Source: Anniella stebbinsi
Lineage: Eukaryota > Chordata > Lepidosauria > Squamata > Anniellidae
Direction of reading: 5' to 3'
NCBI GenBank assembly: GCA_029215795.1
Contig: JARDYH010000003.1
Location: 31,125,001 to 31,189,000 of the forward strand
DNA: 64,000 bases
Shown here: positions 52,512-63,750 of the stretch, one piece after another
How positions within the stretch are numbered: position 1 is the stretch's first letter
Layout of the letters: each line of letters begins with the position of its first letter
Notes under the pieces: model-generated
What the model saw: the letters and a program-made list of their open reading frames with translations, nothing else
What the model was told of the DNA's origin: nothing
The model's database searches: none
Made by a program: the position numbers and the translations under genes

Positions 52512-54946
52512 TAGGGTGACCAGATTTTGGAAACCAAAATCCAGGTCCAAAATGGCCACCCAAAGGGGGCGTGCCCACCAACATGTCCGGCCCCCAGGGG
52601 GCGGGTCCAGCCCCAAGGGGCGTGCCCACCTGAACATCACATGTCTGATTTCACAGCACACAATTAAGACAAACATGTATTTCCTTATCTGAAAAGCTGT
52701 GTAGAAATAGTGAGTAGCTGTAAAGATGTGGGGCAGATGTTAGACATCAACATTATATACATTGTGATATATACGTGAAATTGCTTTCAGGCAACATGTC
52801 TAGAATTTTATCAGGTGTCATTTGTATGCATGCAGCAACTGGTGACATTCCCTCTACAATACAACAGTTAAAGCTGCAGGAGCCCTGCCTAGCATGACAA
52901 GATACAAAAGACGGCACATACACACCCCAGGTATGAGCAGCAGTAGCAGCATCCACACACACCTCATGCTCACCAAAGGCAATAAAAATTTAAATCTACA
53001 TACTCCTGCACGCTCACCCAAACTGGGGGAAAACTCCACACCCTCCCAAAAGCAATTAAAACAACAACCACCTCCCCACACACACTTAACTGGGGGGGAT
53101 AGAAATCCACCCCCACCCCCACCAAAGACAAAATAATGACAACAACAACAATAATAATAAACCACCCACACAATGCAAAATAACACAAAACATGCACACA
53201 CCCATTGCAATAAAATAATATTAAAAATACAACACTCACCCACATACTCACCCAAGGAAAAATAATAAAAATCCAGACAAGCACTAAGGCAAAAAACAAC
53301 CTACTGAATGACTACACACAACCAAGACTGAAAGTTAAATAAATATCCACACACACCAGCATACTCACCCATGGCAACCCTAATAATAGTTTTAAAACAC
53401 ACACACATACCACCCCAATTAATGAATCAAAATATATGGACAATATTAAAGAAAAGTTCACTAAACAGTAGCAGCACCCAACGATAAATAAAATCACATC
53501 CAGGCAGCCCCAGCCCCGCGCACTAGGCCAGGCTAAGACGCCTGCACGCCAGACTGGGCCAGGCCACCCCATGGGCTTGAAGTCCCACATGCCACACTCT
53601 AGGCCAGGCCGCCCCACACCCGGCCAGGCTGTGCTGGGCCAGGCCGCTTCGCGCTGGGCCAGCCGCAACGCTCACCATGATGCCCCAGTGTGCCAGGAGG
53701 ACACCGGGTGAGGATGCTCCCCACGCTGCGCTGCTCCATGTGCCGCACTGGGCCAAGCTGCGCCACCCTGCACACACACCCCGCGCCCGCCTGCCCCATG
53801 CCCGCCCCACTTTCCCCACGTGCACCGCACCCACCCCGCGCCTGCCTGCCCCACAAATGCATGCCTCACAAGCCCCACAACCGTGCCACCCACTGCCCGC
53901 CCACGCCAACCCCCGCCAGCGCTTTGCCACCGACTTAAGTATTCACTCCGGGGCTGCGCTGCTGCTCCTGCCTCTGATGCTGCCTTCTGGATCTGTTTGG
54001 GAGCACGGGGAGATTGCTCTGCCTCTCGAACAAGTCTCGCGAGACCAGGAGAGAGCAGGTAAGCAAGCTGCTCCATGCCCCGCATGCGCCTTTCCTGGGG
54101 TGAAAGGGTCTCTTTGTGCTTGAATGAAGAGGCCCTTTCATCCTGGGAAAGGGGCGGGGAAGAACAGGCTGCGCATTCTCCAGGGCCCCAGAAAGCGTGG
54201 AGCTTTCCTACCGCCATTAGAGTAGGCGATCTCCACCCTTTCTGGAGCCCCGGAGAACGTGCGTCCTGCTCTGCCCCCGCCCCTTTCCCAGGATGAAAGG
54301 GAGACCTAAAATCCTGGTCCCCCTCGCCCCCCCACCTAAAACAACCCCCCCGCATGCTCGTGCGGCCCGCCCGCCCCCCCGCATGCCCGCCCCCCCGCCC
54401 GCATGCCCGCCCCCCCCGCACAGCCCGCGTGCCTCCCTTGCCCACGCTGTGCCACCTGCGTGCCCACATGCCCGCGCCGCCCGCCCGCCCCGCTCGCCCC
54501 ATGCTGCTCCCGCCGCCCGCCCGCCTCGTGCTCCTTACCTGCTGGGGTGTCCCGTCTGCTTCCCTCCGGTGCTCGGAATCTACTGAGAAACAGGCTTCAC
54601 GGCCTGTCTCTCAGTATCGCGCCGGGTGATGACATCACCCGGCGCGCTACTGAGGGACAGACCGCGAAGCCTGTTTCTCAGTAGATTCGAGCACTGGAGG
54701 GAAGCGGACGCGGCCTGCACAGGTAAGGAGCGCGAGGCGTGGGGCACGAGGCGCGGGGCACTTACCTGCTGGGGGGGGCGCTTCCCGGGCTCCTCCGCCG
54801 CCACCGGGTCTACTGCCGCTCCTCGCTTGCTGCACCACCGCGTGACCCCCCGCCACCCCGGTTTGCCCCCCCGCCCCCCGGTTGGGTCGGTTTGCCCCTG
54901 GATTCCCAGTTAGGACCGGGAAATCCCAAGCCATCTGGTCAGCCTA
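52512..54946 (+). mobile_element. 2.4-kb hAT-like composite element, TAGG(G/C)TGACCAGAT ends
   Basis: Perfect 8-bp duplications GGGATGGT (52504-52511 and 54947-54954). Left end TAGGGTGACCAGATTTTGG, right end CCATCTGGTCAGCCTA. Order of parts: GGGGGCGTGCCCACC repeats (52560-52635); a segment of the 17033-type MITE (about 52810-52910); degenerate 60-80-bp CACACTCACCCA repeats (52920-53420); GC-rich palindromic DNA (53510-53930); an inverted pair CCTTTCATCCTGGGAAAGG / CCTTTCCCAGGATGAAAGG with arms at about 54134-54300; C-rich DNA; and a hairpin at 54553-54711 with the CGGGTGATGACATCACCCG core. No transposase; its long frames (for example 53672-54502) lack recognisable domains. Confidence 0.85.
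54553..54711. repeat. Hairpin module shared with the GC-rich elements
   Basis: The outer arms include CTACTGAGAAACAGGCTTC, also present at about 32258-32276, and the centre GTGATGACATCAC starts at 54626. A CACAGGTAAGG edge follows. Host element termini differ from those of the other carriers. Confidence 0.9.
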
Positions 54947-55282
54947 GGGATGGTCATTGCAGGGAAATCTGGCCCTTTTTAGGCTCTCCAGATTTTCCTG
55001 GAGCTGCGGGCTGCTTCCCAAAATCTGGAAACTCTCCTTATTCCTGCAACCTTAAATTGACATTTAAGTCAAGTTCAGCCACAATTTGCTTGATTTGCAT
55101 AAATTGTAGCTGTAATATGCTTAATTTGCACAAATTGAACCCACAAATTGCATAAATTGCAGGTGCAATTATGAAACCAAACATATTGTGGCTGCAATTT
55201 GTGCAAATGTCGATGAAAGCTCAGCAAACTTCACCCCACCACCACCACTTGGATGGATTCCTCTGACTTCCCTAGAGTAATG

Positions 55283-56267
55283 GGGGGTGCTTCCCACATT
55301 CTCAGCTGAATTTTTCCCTTTATTGATGAGCTTGAATTGACTTTGCTTTGTTATCAAAATGAAAACAATGTTTTAGGAATCCTCCGGACACCCCCTGATT
55401 CTGTACAAAGCACAACACATGCACAATTCCCTGCAGTTTTCAATTCTTCCATGTTGTCTCCCCCACCCCACCCCACATCCTTTCATTTCCCTGTCAGTTA
55501 GGCAGGAGCTTGCTTGGAAGCTGTGACGCTATTAGCAGAATGATAGCATGACTAAGTCTTTGGTCTAGCATGTCAAAGATTTAAAGTCTAGCTTCTGCTG
55601 TGATCTAATCTGATCTCCCTGTTAGTTTATTTATTTGTAGCATGGAGGAATGACAAACTGGAAAGATGAGGAAGAATGATATGCAGCCTGGTCCTACGCA
55701 TGCTGAACCAGAGGTAAATCATGCTTTATCCAAGAGCCTTACTCACTTAGAATGAGTGAGCATAGAAATGCAAGTGTGGAGCACAATCCTGTGCATGTTT
55801 GTGCATGTTTATTCAGGTGTATGTTCCATTGAACTCAAAGGGACTTATTCCTAGGTAAGTGTCTATAGGATCATCACATTAAATTAAAATTCTTTCATTT
55901 GCAAGATGGAAGGATCTCTCCCCTCCCCCTGCACAAATATAGAGCTTATTTATATGTTACCGTTTGGACTTGGGCACAGGTACTAGGGATGTGTGGAATT
56001 CCCCTGATAAATTTTCAAGTTTTATTGGAAGTCTTTTCTGCTTCCAGCAAAATTCCTCAGATACATCTCCCAAGCAGGAACCTCCAAATCTGCCTGTGGC
56101 TCTCCAGTAAGGACGGGTGAGAAATTTGTTTGGTTTTCATTTTAATGCGAACTTACCTAATTTCACCCTTTTGAACCAATGCATGAATTTCAAAATGTGG
56201 ACTTCTCTGAATTATGCAATAGAGTTCTCCAGTGAAAAAATACACACAGAAATATGTGTATTGGTGA
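55283..56267. other. Intergenic DNA with a short dispersed repeat
   Basis: 55776-55870 (GTTTATTCAGGTGTATGTTC, CATTGAACTCAAAGGGACTT, CCTAGGTAAGTG, TATAGGATCATC) is a dispersed repeat also seen at 16618 and, diverged, at 31138 and 37590. 55984 carries a TAGGGATGTG end with no identifiable partner. Confidence 0.5.
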
Positions 56268-56285
56268 AAATAATGTTAAAAAATG

Positions 56286-56318
<33 letters not shown>

Positions 56319-56375
56319 AATCTATACAGTGTATCGCCCCATAGCCAAAGCCCTCTGGGCGGTTTACAAAAATTA
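56268..56375 (-). mobile_element. L2-like LINE 3' terminus, minus strand
   Basis: An (ATT)n run followed by TCGCCCCATAGCCAAAGCCC and TCTGGGCGGTTTACAAAAA, the complement of the LINE end at 43900-43950. Confidence 0.75.
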
Positions 56376-56698
56376 GGACAAATACTTGCAAAAATGTGCA
56401 CATTAGGCAAAAGTGGGTAAAAATGCATGAAAAATGCATACACATTTTCATGTGAACTTAAAAAAAAAAGACTCAAATTTTAGGATGAACTGAATTTAAG
56501 ATTGGAAAAAATGAGAAATGGCGAGAAACAAAAACTGATGGATTCGTCCATTCCTGATCTCAAGGGTATCAAGCACAGAGAGGTTTTTCTCATCACCCAC
56601 CACTACGTGAAGATATTAGGGATTGAGTTTGGGAAATGCTGCATGTGAAGCAGGTGCTTGACCACCAAACTATGTTTTAATATTTATTGGTTTGTACT
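56376..56698. other. Intergenic spacer, nothing recognised
   Basis: May be the remainder of a degenerate MITE (ends near GGATTCGTCCATTCCTGA), not supportable in detail. Confidence 0.3.
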
Positions 56699-57102
56699 TA
56701 GGGATGCTAAAGAAATCTTCCACAGATTTTAATGAAGTTGGATTCTCCAAAATCTGCAGTGGACCAGCCCTCACTGACAATGTTGCTGCCGGCACAGAAA
56801 ATGGAAGATAGTGCACTGCTTTCAGATTTCAGTGTAAATTTTCCCTTTAGAAATGACAAAATATGTTATGGCTGCATTTCACGCAATTTGCATAAAATAC
56901 GCTAACAATGCCTGTAATTTGCTGAAGATCAGTAAATTGCTTACTCAATTTACATTTCCTTCCATTTTTAAAGAGACAACTTATGCTCAAACCTGCAAGC
57001 TGAGCCAGGGGCTCAAGGGAATCCTGTGGAGCCCTAAGAGAGCCAGATTTCCCTGTGATGGACATCCCCTAGACTGGACCCAGGCCAATTCGCACATCCC
57101 TA
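56699..57102. mobile_element. hAT-like MITE, TAGGGATGC ends
   Basis: Starts TAGGGATGCTAAAGAAATC and ends CAATTCGCACATCCCTA. The interior shares CACGCAATTTGCATAAA-type words with 54955-55274. Flanking octamers TTTGTACT and GATTCACT agree at only four positions, so it is old or the limits are slightly off. Confidence 0.65.
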
Positions 57103-58111
57103 GATTCACTTTAAGTGATTAATTTTATGAGAGATGTTAATGTGTTGCCCTCTGTCCCAAAGCTTTCCCTTGAACCACATTATATGCCATTTCCAACTGA
57201 CGGTTCCTCAGTTGGCTTTTTTAGGCCCAAAACAAAATTTTATTTTGCTTTACACATTTTGTGTTAACATTGTGACCAATCATTACCTCCCATAAATTTT
57301 CCACGAGACATTGGTTTTATCTCTCTGCATATGCTACATACATGTTTAGCTCTGAGTTTTAGATGCAGGGTCTACTGTGCTCAGGCTATAAAGTTATTGT
57401 GTTATACAGCCAGCATATTTTCTTCTCGAGTATTGCCATTCATCAAAGTCAATAAAAAGTCAACTCTCACTGACCTAAATGGCTCTTTGCGGCTCTGCTG
57501 AGATTTCATCTGGGCCAGGGGCCTTGCCTCTTTTTGTTTTATCTAATGACTCTTCCACTGTTTTCTCTGTGGTTTCCTTTACTGTGCTCAGGTTTGGAAA
57601 AATTTCTTCCAATGCCACTTTATCATTTTCAACATTCAGTGGTTGATGAAATTATCTTGCTAATAGCGTGTATCTCAGCCTCCCCTTGAACACACACTTC
57701 TTAATTGCCACCACACCTCCATAGTCTGTAAACTGTTAGTTTTATCACATTCTGCCATTTTTTCCTGTTATGTGCCAGATGTTCTGCAAACCTGGTGCAA
57801 ACACAGTAGTTTAATAGCATCTTTACACTCCCCTCCCCTACTTGTGGTACCCTGTCTTCAAGGCAACTTCTGGTTAGTTAGTCTGTGCCATAAAATACAT
57901 TAGGGAATACGAAATAAACAAGTGACCTCTCAATTGCTCAAGGGACAAGGAAACCACATATTGCACAACTAGTCCTGACTGTTTAAAATACATTTAACTG
58001 TAAGAAGATATTTGTTAAAGGAAGCACACACACTTTGATATTTCAGGAAGGAAACAATGATTATTCCTAATACTACCATCTTTAAGAACATAGCATACAG
58101 AGACCTTATTC
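57103..58111. other. Intergenic DNA with a LINE reverse transcriptase trace
   Basis: On the minus strand, about 57600-57470 reads TVEESLDKTKRGKAPGPDEI, the G-K-A-P-G-P-D motif at the start of many non-LTR reverse transcriptases. The rest of the domain is not recognisable. No other structure seen. Confidence 0.45.
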
Positions 58112-58240
58112 CAGGGGTAGGCAACCTGGTACCCTGCAGATGTTTTAGACAACAATTCCCATAAGCTACAACCAGCATGGCCAATGGTCAAGGGACATGG
58201 GAGTTGTAATCCAATACATCCGGAAGGCTTGACCTCGCCT
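58112..58240. repeat. Foldback repeat, diverged copy
   Basis: GCAGATGTTTTAGACAACAA and GGGAGTTGTAATCCAATACA around CCAGCATGGCCAATGG; outer GGCAACCTGG arm. Confidence 0.7.
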
Positions 58241-58369
58241 ACTCTTGCCCTGTTGACTAGTAACAAGGAGAAGGATTAGATGTATACCTGCAGCCCCAAT
58301 ATAAATGGTTCAATGATCAATGAAAAACAGGAAGAATGCACTAATTTGCACATAGTGATGTGACTTGCA

Positions 58370-59483
58370 TGATGGTATAGTGGGATAGTTTATCAAATTT
58401 GCAGATGGCATGGAGCTAGGAGGGCCAGCCAACACCACAGAAAACAAGAACAAGGGTCAAAAGGTTATAGGCAACCTGGAACAATGAGCCTGATCTAACA
58501 AGAAGAGACTCAACAGAAATAAATGTAAACTCTTGCATTTAGGTACAAAAAAATTAAAGACACAACAATAGGATAGGGGAGACCTGGCTTGGCAGCAGTA
58601 CATGCAAAAAGGACCAGGACCTCCCAGATCCTATTTGCTGAGCCAAGGGATGCTCATGGACCCACCCACTGAATGGCCTTGCCCCTGATGAGCAGTACAG
58701 CAGCTACCAATCTCCATAGTGAGCCACCATAGAAATAGTAGCTTGGGGTTTTCTGGAAATCTAACCTTGAATAAACGGTGGTCATGAAGGGAGCATTTGC
58801 ACAACATTACAGGTGTGAATGGTCCAGGGGAGAATGAGAGGTGGTGGCAATTCAGCAAGCACCCAGAGAAACTGGACAGCAGTGAGTTCATCCATCCCTA
58901 GACACAAGCTGAGTAAGAGGCAGCAGTGCAATGTGACAGCTAAGAAAGTTAATGCAATCTTTAGGCTGCATTAATGGAAACATAGTTTCTAGATGATGGG
59001 GAGTAATAGATCTATTTTGCATTAGTCAGGCTACATATGGAGTGCTGTGCCCAGTTGGGTGCCACATTTTAATAAGGACATTAACAAGTTGGAGTGTGTC
59101 CAAGAAGAGCAACCAGGATGGTGAGATGTCTGGAAACCAAGTCCTGTGAGGAATGGTTGAAAAAATGGGATATGTTTAGCCTGGAGAAGAGGAGATTAAG
59201 GAGAGACATGATAGTGGTCTTCAAATATCTGAAAGGATGTTATGCAGAAGATGGAATAGACTTGTTCTCTGTTGCTCCCAAGGGGAGGAGGAGAACCAAT
59301 GGGTGGAATTACAAGGTAACAGATTTCAGTTTAACATGAGAAGAAATGTCTCAACAGTGAGACCAGTTCTGCAGTGGAACAGGCTATCTCAGGAGGGCAG
59401 CTGGTTGACCACTGTGTGATCAGAATACTGGACTAGATGTACCCTTGGTCTGATCCACTATGGCTCTTCTTACCTTCTTAAGA
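58370..59483 (+). pseudogene. CR1-type LINE ORF2 C-terminus with a nested MITE
   Basis: Left part: IKFADGMELGG and NKCKLLHLGTK (about 58390-58555), the F-A-D-D box (with G for the second D) and the region after it. After a MITE (about 58644-58901): KLECVQEEQPGW-type frames, then RRATRMVRCLETKSCEEWLK and LEKRRLRRDMIVVFKYLKGC, RRTNGWNY (59094-59330). The 3' end GGACTAGATGTACCCTTGG and ACTATGGCTCTTCTTACC closes it near 59483. Stops and shifts are frequent. Confidence 0.8.
58644..58901. mobile_element. MITE nested in the CR1
   Basis: Left AGGGATGCTCATGGACCC and right GAGTTCATCCATCCCTA are inverted. It separates two parts of one CR1 reading frame. No clear duplication. Confidence 0.5.
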
Positions 59484-59645
59484 GGTGGGTTCCCCCCTTC
59501 TTTGCTGGAAGTATTTAAGCAGAGGTTGGATGACCATTTGGCAGGATTGCTGTAGCTGCATACTGCTTTGCAGAGCCTGCATTGAGCAGCGGGTTGGATT
59601 GGATGATCTCTGAGATCCCTTCCAACTCTATGAGTCTATATGAGT
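59484..59645 (+). mobile_element. Second CR1-type 3' end in tandem
   Basis: GAAGTATTTAAGCAGAGGTT, GGATGACCATTTGGCAGG, GCGGGTTGGATTGGATGATC and TTCCAACTCTATGAGTCTAT form another CR1 subfamily 3' terminus directly after the first. Confidence 0.8.
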
Positions 59646-60002
59646 GCTGGTGCATACAAAATCAAACTCTGGACCAAACACTGGGAGATGGAGGTGAGGC
59701 TGAGGATGGAATCCATATTGGCCCAGTATAAATTACCTTTCCTAGCTTCATAAATTATCCCTGGTTTGCATTAAACTACAGTCCCCCACTATGTCTGAAA
59801 CCTACTACATCTGAACTCTAGTTTAATGTAAGCCAGGAATGAAACATCACAGACAGCTTACTAGGGAATGAACAGAGGAGTGTGTGTAAGTCCGGCACTA
59901 GTCATGCCTGGTTTATGAAGTCAGAAAAGATAATCCAAACCCAATCAACATGTGATCACCACCACAAGGCATGGGCCCGATTCTTCCTCCTCTCTCGCTC
60001 AG

Positions 60003-60417
60003 AACATTCTCACACATATGTGCCAAATTTGAGATTGATCCCTCCAACTCTCGATTTTATATGAATTTATTAAAGATCGTTTCCGTTCTGACAGATCAGA
60101 ATGACAGCTCACCAGACCTGTCAGAACGGAAATGATCTTTAAAAAATTAATATAAAATCGAGGGTTGGAGGGATTGATCTCAAATTTCATACACATACTT
60201 AGGCATATCCCAGAAGTACTGTGACCAAGTTTCAAGACTCTAATTTTAAAAATACAGAAGTTATAGGCATTTTTCTTTCTGCCAAAAATATCATTTTTAA
60301 ACGATAATTATCATGAGGATGATACGGATCACCTATGATATGAATGAAGATGCTATTTTTTTGGTCCAAAATGACGATAATGATAAAAAACAATATTTTT
60401 TGGCGTGCACACCCCTA
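60003..60417. mobile_element. hAT-like MITE, GATAATTATCG family
   Basis: Right end GGCGTGCACACCCCTA complements TAGGGGTGTGCACGCC. Palindrome arms: CCCTCCAACTCTCGATTTTA and TAAAATCGAGGGTTGGAGGG around a GACAGCTCACCAG loop near 60105. Left terminal region absent. Confidence 0.75.
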
Positions 60418-61884
60418 GTGCAATCCACAAAAGCTTTATTCAGTAAATAAACACCTCTTCACACCTGAAGGGAATGTTAATGCTAGGAGCTATCCTCTAA
60501 GCTTAATTAGCCTAACAAAGCAAGGCAGAGTTGAGAAGAGGTGGGAGGCAGCCCACTGGACTAGCCACACAGCAGAGGTTACAGCCTGAAGACCTTCCCT
60601 GAAGGAGGGGTCTGTTAAAAGCCTGTTGGGCATGGTAGGAAACCGTCCATTTAGATGATAAATATCTTTCACCACAATTGGAGTGAAAGACAACCACCAC
60701 CATTTTTTGGGGGGGTCAGATTGTACAAAAAAGCAGGGGATCACTCCACATAGCCCTGCTTCATAAATAACCCCTTGTTTCTTGTTTGCTTTCAGACTCC
60801 CTAGTACTTTTTAGCATTCCCAGCAAAAAATAATAATAATAAAAAATCTCCACAACAGCATCTGATAAGTGGGTTAGATGTTTGGCCTCTAATTGTAATA
60901 CACAGCCAGTACACCAGGGAGTTTAGAAATACATGACAGGGAAAAGAATTTGCATCATCAGCAATCTGATTCTCCAAAATAATCAGCCTGGCTTGACCTT
61001 ACTCTGGCTGAGATGTTACCTGAAAGAGGGGGGTAATGAAGGGAAGTGAAACTGCTTTGCAAAGTTCCCCAGGGTAGGATTGTGGGAAGCGTTTGGATTT
61101 TCCCCCCCTCTCTCTCTCTCCAAGAAAATATTAACAGCAGGTTCCTTTCCCTTGCCCCTCCTCAACACCCCCTATGAGTAATAAGTTATAAGAAGTTATA
61201 AGTAACAAACAAACTGAAATTAAACTTGGTGAATATGCTGAGAGGTAATCCACCGAGAAACCTTATCTCTCCTGAATATACAAACACATCATCTTTGTCT
61301 GCCTGATGTCAATTACTGCACTACATCTATTCAATTTGCTCTTGTACATACAATATTATCTTCCATAAGGAATGGTAAACTGCAGTACATATTTCAGTAA
61401 ACACCATTCTGAATCAACAGAATTGGCTTACGTGAGCACATCGAGGCATAACAATGCCAAAATTTAATATCATTTTGGGACAGTGGTTGAGCGTAGCCAA
61501 GATCAGTTGCCATTCAGTTGCATATTTTCTAATCCTACTTAATAAGTACTGTACCTCTTTCATTATGTGTACATGCTGTTGATGCACTTTGCATTTATAC
61601 TGAAAGCTAGAACTTGCCTGTTGTGAGGGGCTGCCCTGCCCCCTAATGGGAGGTTCCCTGTGCAAGGTCTAAATAGTAAATAACACTTAGCTTATTCATA
61701 TAGCATTTTTGAATGTTCAGAGGCTGTATAGACATTATCTGAGTAATTTGTAGTGCTACTCTGTATGGTAGGCTAGTATTATTATAATTTCATTGCAGAT
61801 AGGCAGACTGAAGCCAAGGCTGAGCCATCATTCAAGGTCTGAATCTTTTGTCTGAGTGAAGCAGAGAGTAAGCACACAGTTCAT
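60418..61884. other. Intergenic DNA, nothing recognised
   Basis: Small frames without similarity; 61107-61122 is a short CT run. Confidence 0.4.
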
Positions 61885-62094
61885 GGAAGCACCATAGCTC
61901 AAGGAGGAAGAGTTTGACATACAGAAGGTCCCAGGTTCAATCCCTGGCATCTCCAGGGATACTAAATAACAGTTAGAAGATGATAGGAAAGGTCTTGCTT
62001 TGCCTGAGACCATGGGGAGCACCTCATAGTCAATAGCGTTTACACTGGAATAGATGGATAAACATGTGACTTAGCATAATAAGGCAGCTTCCTA
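61885..62094 (+). mobile_element. tRNA-derived SINE, copy 2
   Basis: A-box-like TAGCTCAAGGA at 61895-61905 and B-box GGTTCAATCCC at 61934-61944, then a body with GCTTTGCCTGAGACCATGG and the end GCAGCTTCCTA, as in 11395-11590. The A-box side has drifted more than in copy 1. Confidence 0.8.

Positions 62095-62144
<50 letters not shown>
62095..62144. repeat. (ATAG)n microsatellite
   Basis: About twelve tandem TAGA units seeded directly at the SINE 3' end. Confidence 0.95.
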
Positions 62145-62867
62145 GCCTAGGGATTCAGGAAAGATGGTGTGATACCATGAGGTGAGCAGTCCTGAGCAGA
62201 ATCCTGTATGTTGACATATTTTACTGAGCACTTGGGAAGTCCTACCACCACACTACAATAGAAAGACTGATCTAGAGAAATTCAATCCATCTGAGGAGTA
62301 GGATGGCCAAGTGTTGTTCTTTACATAGGACAGTCCTTTATTTGAAGGTGACTTCTATCTGAAGAGCTGCCCAGTCCAAATATAGTTTAAAGATCATGAA
62401 GCATAAGAAGGGAGACCCAACCAGGGCCCTGAAGGTTGCCCATCAACAGTTAGCACCTGGTTTGCAGACTGAGCAAGACATGGAGGACACCTGGTTACAG
62501 TTTCCCCACAGTATAGTGAGACACAGTATCTTTCTATTTAAATTAGAGCAATCCTTTCTAAATTTGCATCTGCACATGTCAATTAGCTTGTGAAAATGTT
62601 ATGCAAATCTGTGCCCTCTTTTGTCCTCCTCTAGGGTGATGCATTTGCTTTTCTTTTGGAGATGTGTAAGTGGCTGCCCTTTTCAGGAGCAAGTGTGATC
62701 CTTCCCATTCCCTCAGCCTTCTGCCAAGTGTCCACAAGGAACACCCACAAGGAGCCTGTCCGCTGACCGTCGCAATATGTGCCTTACTTGGGAATCTACT
62801 GGCAGCATCAGTTTTCTCTTGGGAACTGAATCTTGAAATTCTGGACATGTTAGTGGTTTTAGGACAT

Positions 62868-62937
<70 letters not shown>

Positions 62938-63750
62938 CACATATTAAGCATGAAAATGTCTTTCAGGGGTTGTCAGGAAAAGATGTAAGACAAGGATGAC
63001 TCTCAGCCCCTTTGCCTTTCAACTTCAATATTAATGGAGTGATGGATGTTCTGAGAGAGAATCAATACCACCCTCCCAGAGTTATGTCTTAGCTGGCATA
63101 GATATTATTATACGCTGTTGATATGATTATCTCAGACTCTTATACGGTTCGAGTTTCTGCTCCCAGGAAAATCTGGTGATCAATCACCACCAGAACACCA
63201 ATGGTGTCATTTGAAAATTTACAAAAAGCAGGCAAGTGGTCCACAGAGAGACAACTAATTAAGCAAGTAGGATCATTTACCATTGCTTTTGAAGGGGAAT
63301 GTTTTAAACCTGAATGGATTGGGGTATTTGCATATGAAGAAATGTGCGCTACTAAAATTGTCCAGGCAGTGTGCTTCACATTCCTCATGTGTACAGTGCT
63401 ATTTTAGCAGCAGCAGAAGCAGCAACAACAACAACAACAAATCCAAACATGAGGCAACTGATGAAGTGAACTCTTGTCCGTGAAAGCTTATACAATAATC
63501 AATTTGTTAGTCTCTATGGTGCTGAAAGACTTGGGTGTTTTTTTTCTTTGTTGGTTTTGCTGCAGCACAGACTGACAAGGCTAGCACTCTAGAAAATGCT
63601 ATTTTAGTTCATCTGACTCATGGCATGCTTAAAATGCACATTGTGTGTTCTCCGGATTGGAGCCAGTAGTTGGCAATCTTGGACAACTGATGGGCCCCAC
63701 TACCTTGGAACAGCCTACCACTGATCCCTGACCCAACAATATTACTGTTC
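62145..63750. other. Intergenic DNA with dinucleotide tracts
   Basis: 62874-62937 is (CT)n followed by (GT)n; 63421-63440 is a (CAA)n run. 62302-62390 resembles the GGTGGCCA MITE end at 5733. No gene recognised. Confidence 0.45.

Larger units (their letters stand above)
52502..55274. mobile_element. hAT-like MITE interrupted by a larger element
   Basis: Starts TAGGGATGGT at 52502, is interrupted at 52512, and resumes at 54947-55274 with GGGATGGTCATTGCAGG and repeated AATTTGCATAAATTG words, ending CTTCCCTA. Flanks GAATAATG (52494-52501) and GAGTAATG (55275-55282) match at seven of eight positions. The interior is related to 56699-57102. Without the insertion it is about 330 bp. Confidence 0.75.

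Noticed and set aside
53672..54502. 276-codon minus-strand frame as a gene
   Set aside because: Lies wholly inside the GC-rich interior of the 52512 element, overlaps long frames on the other strand, and shows no domain.
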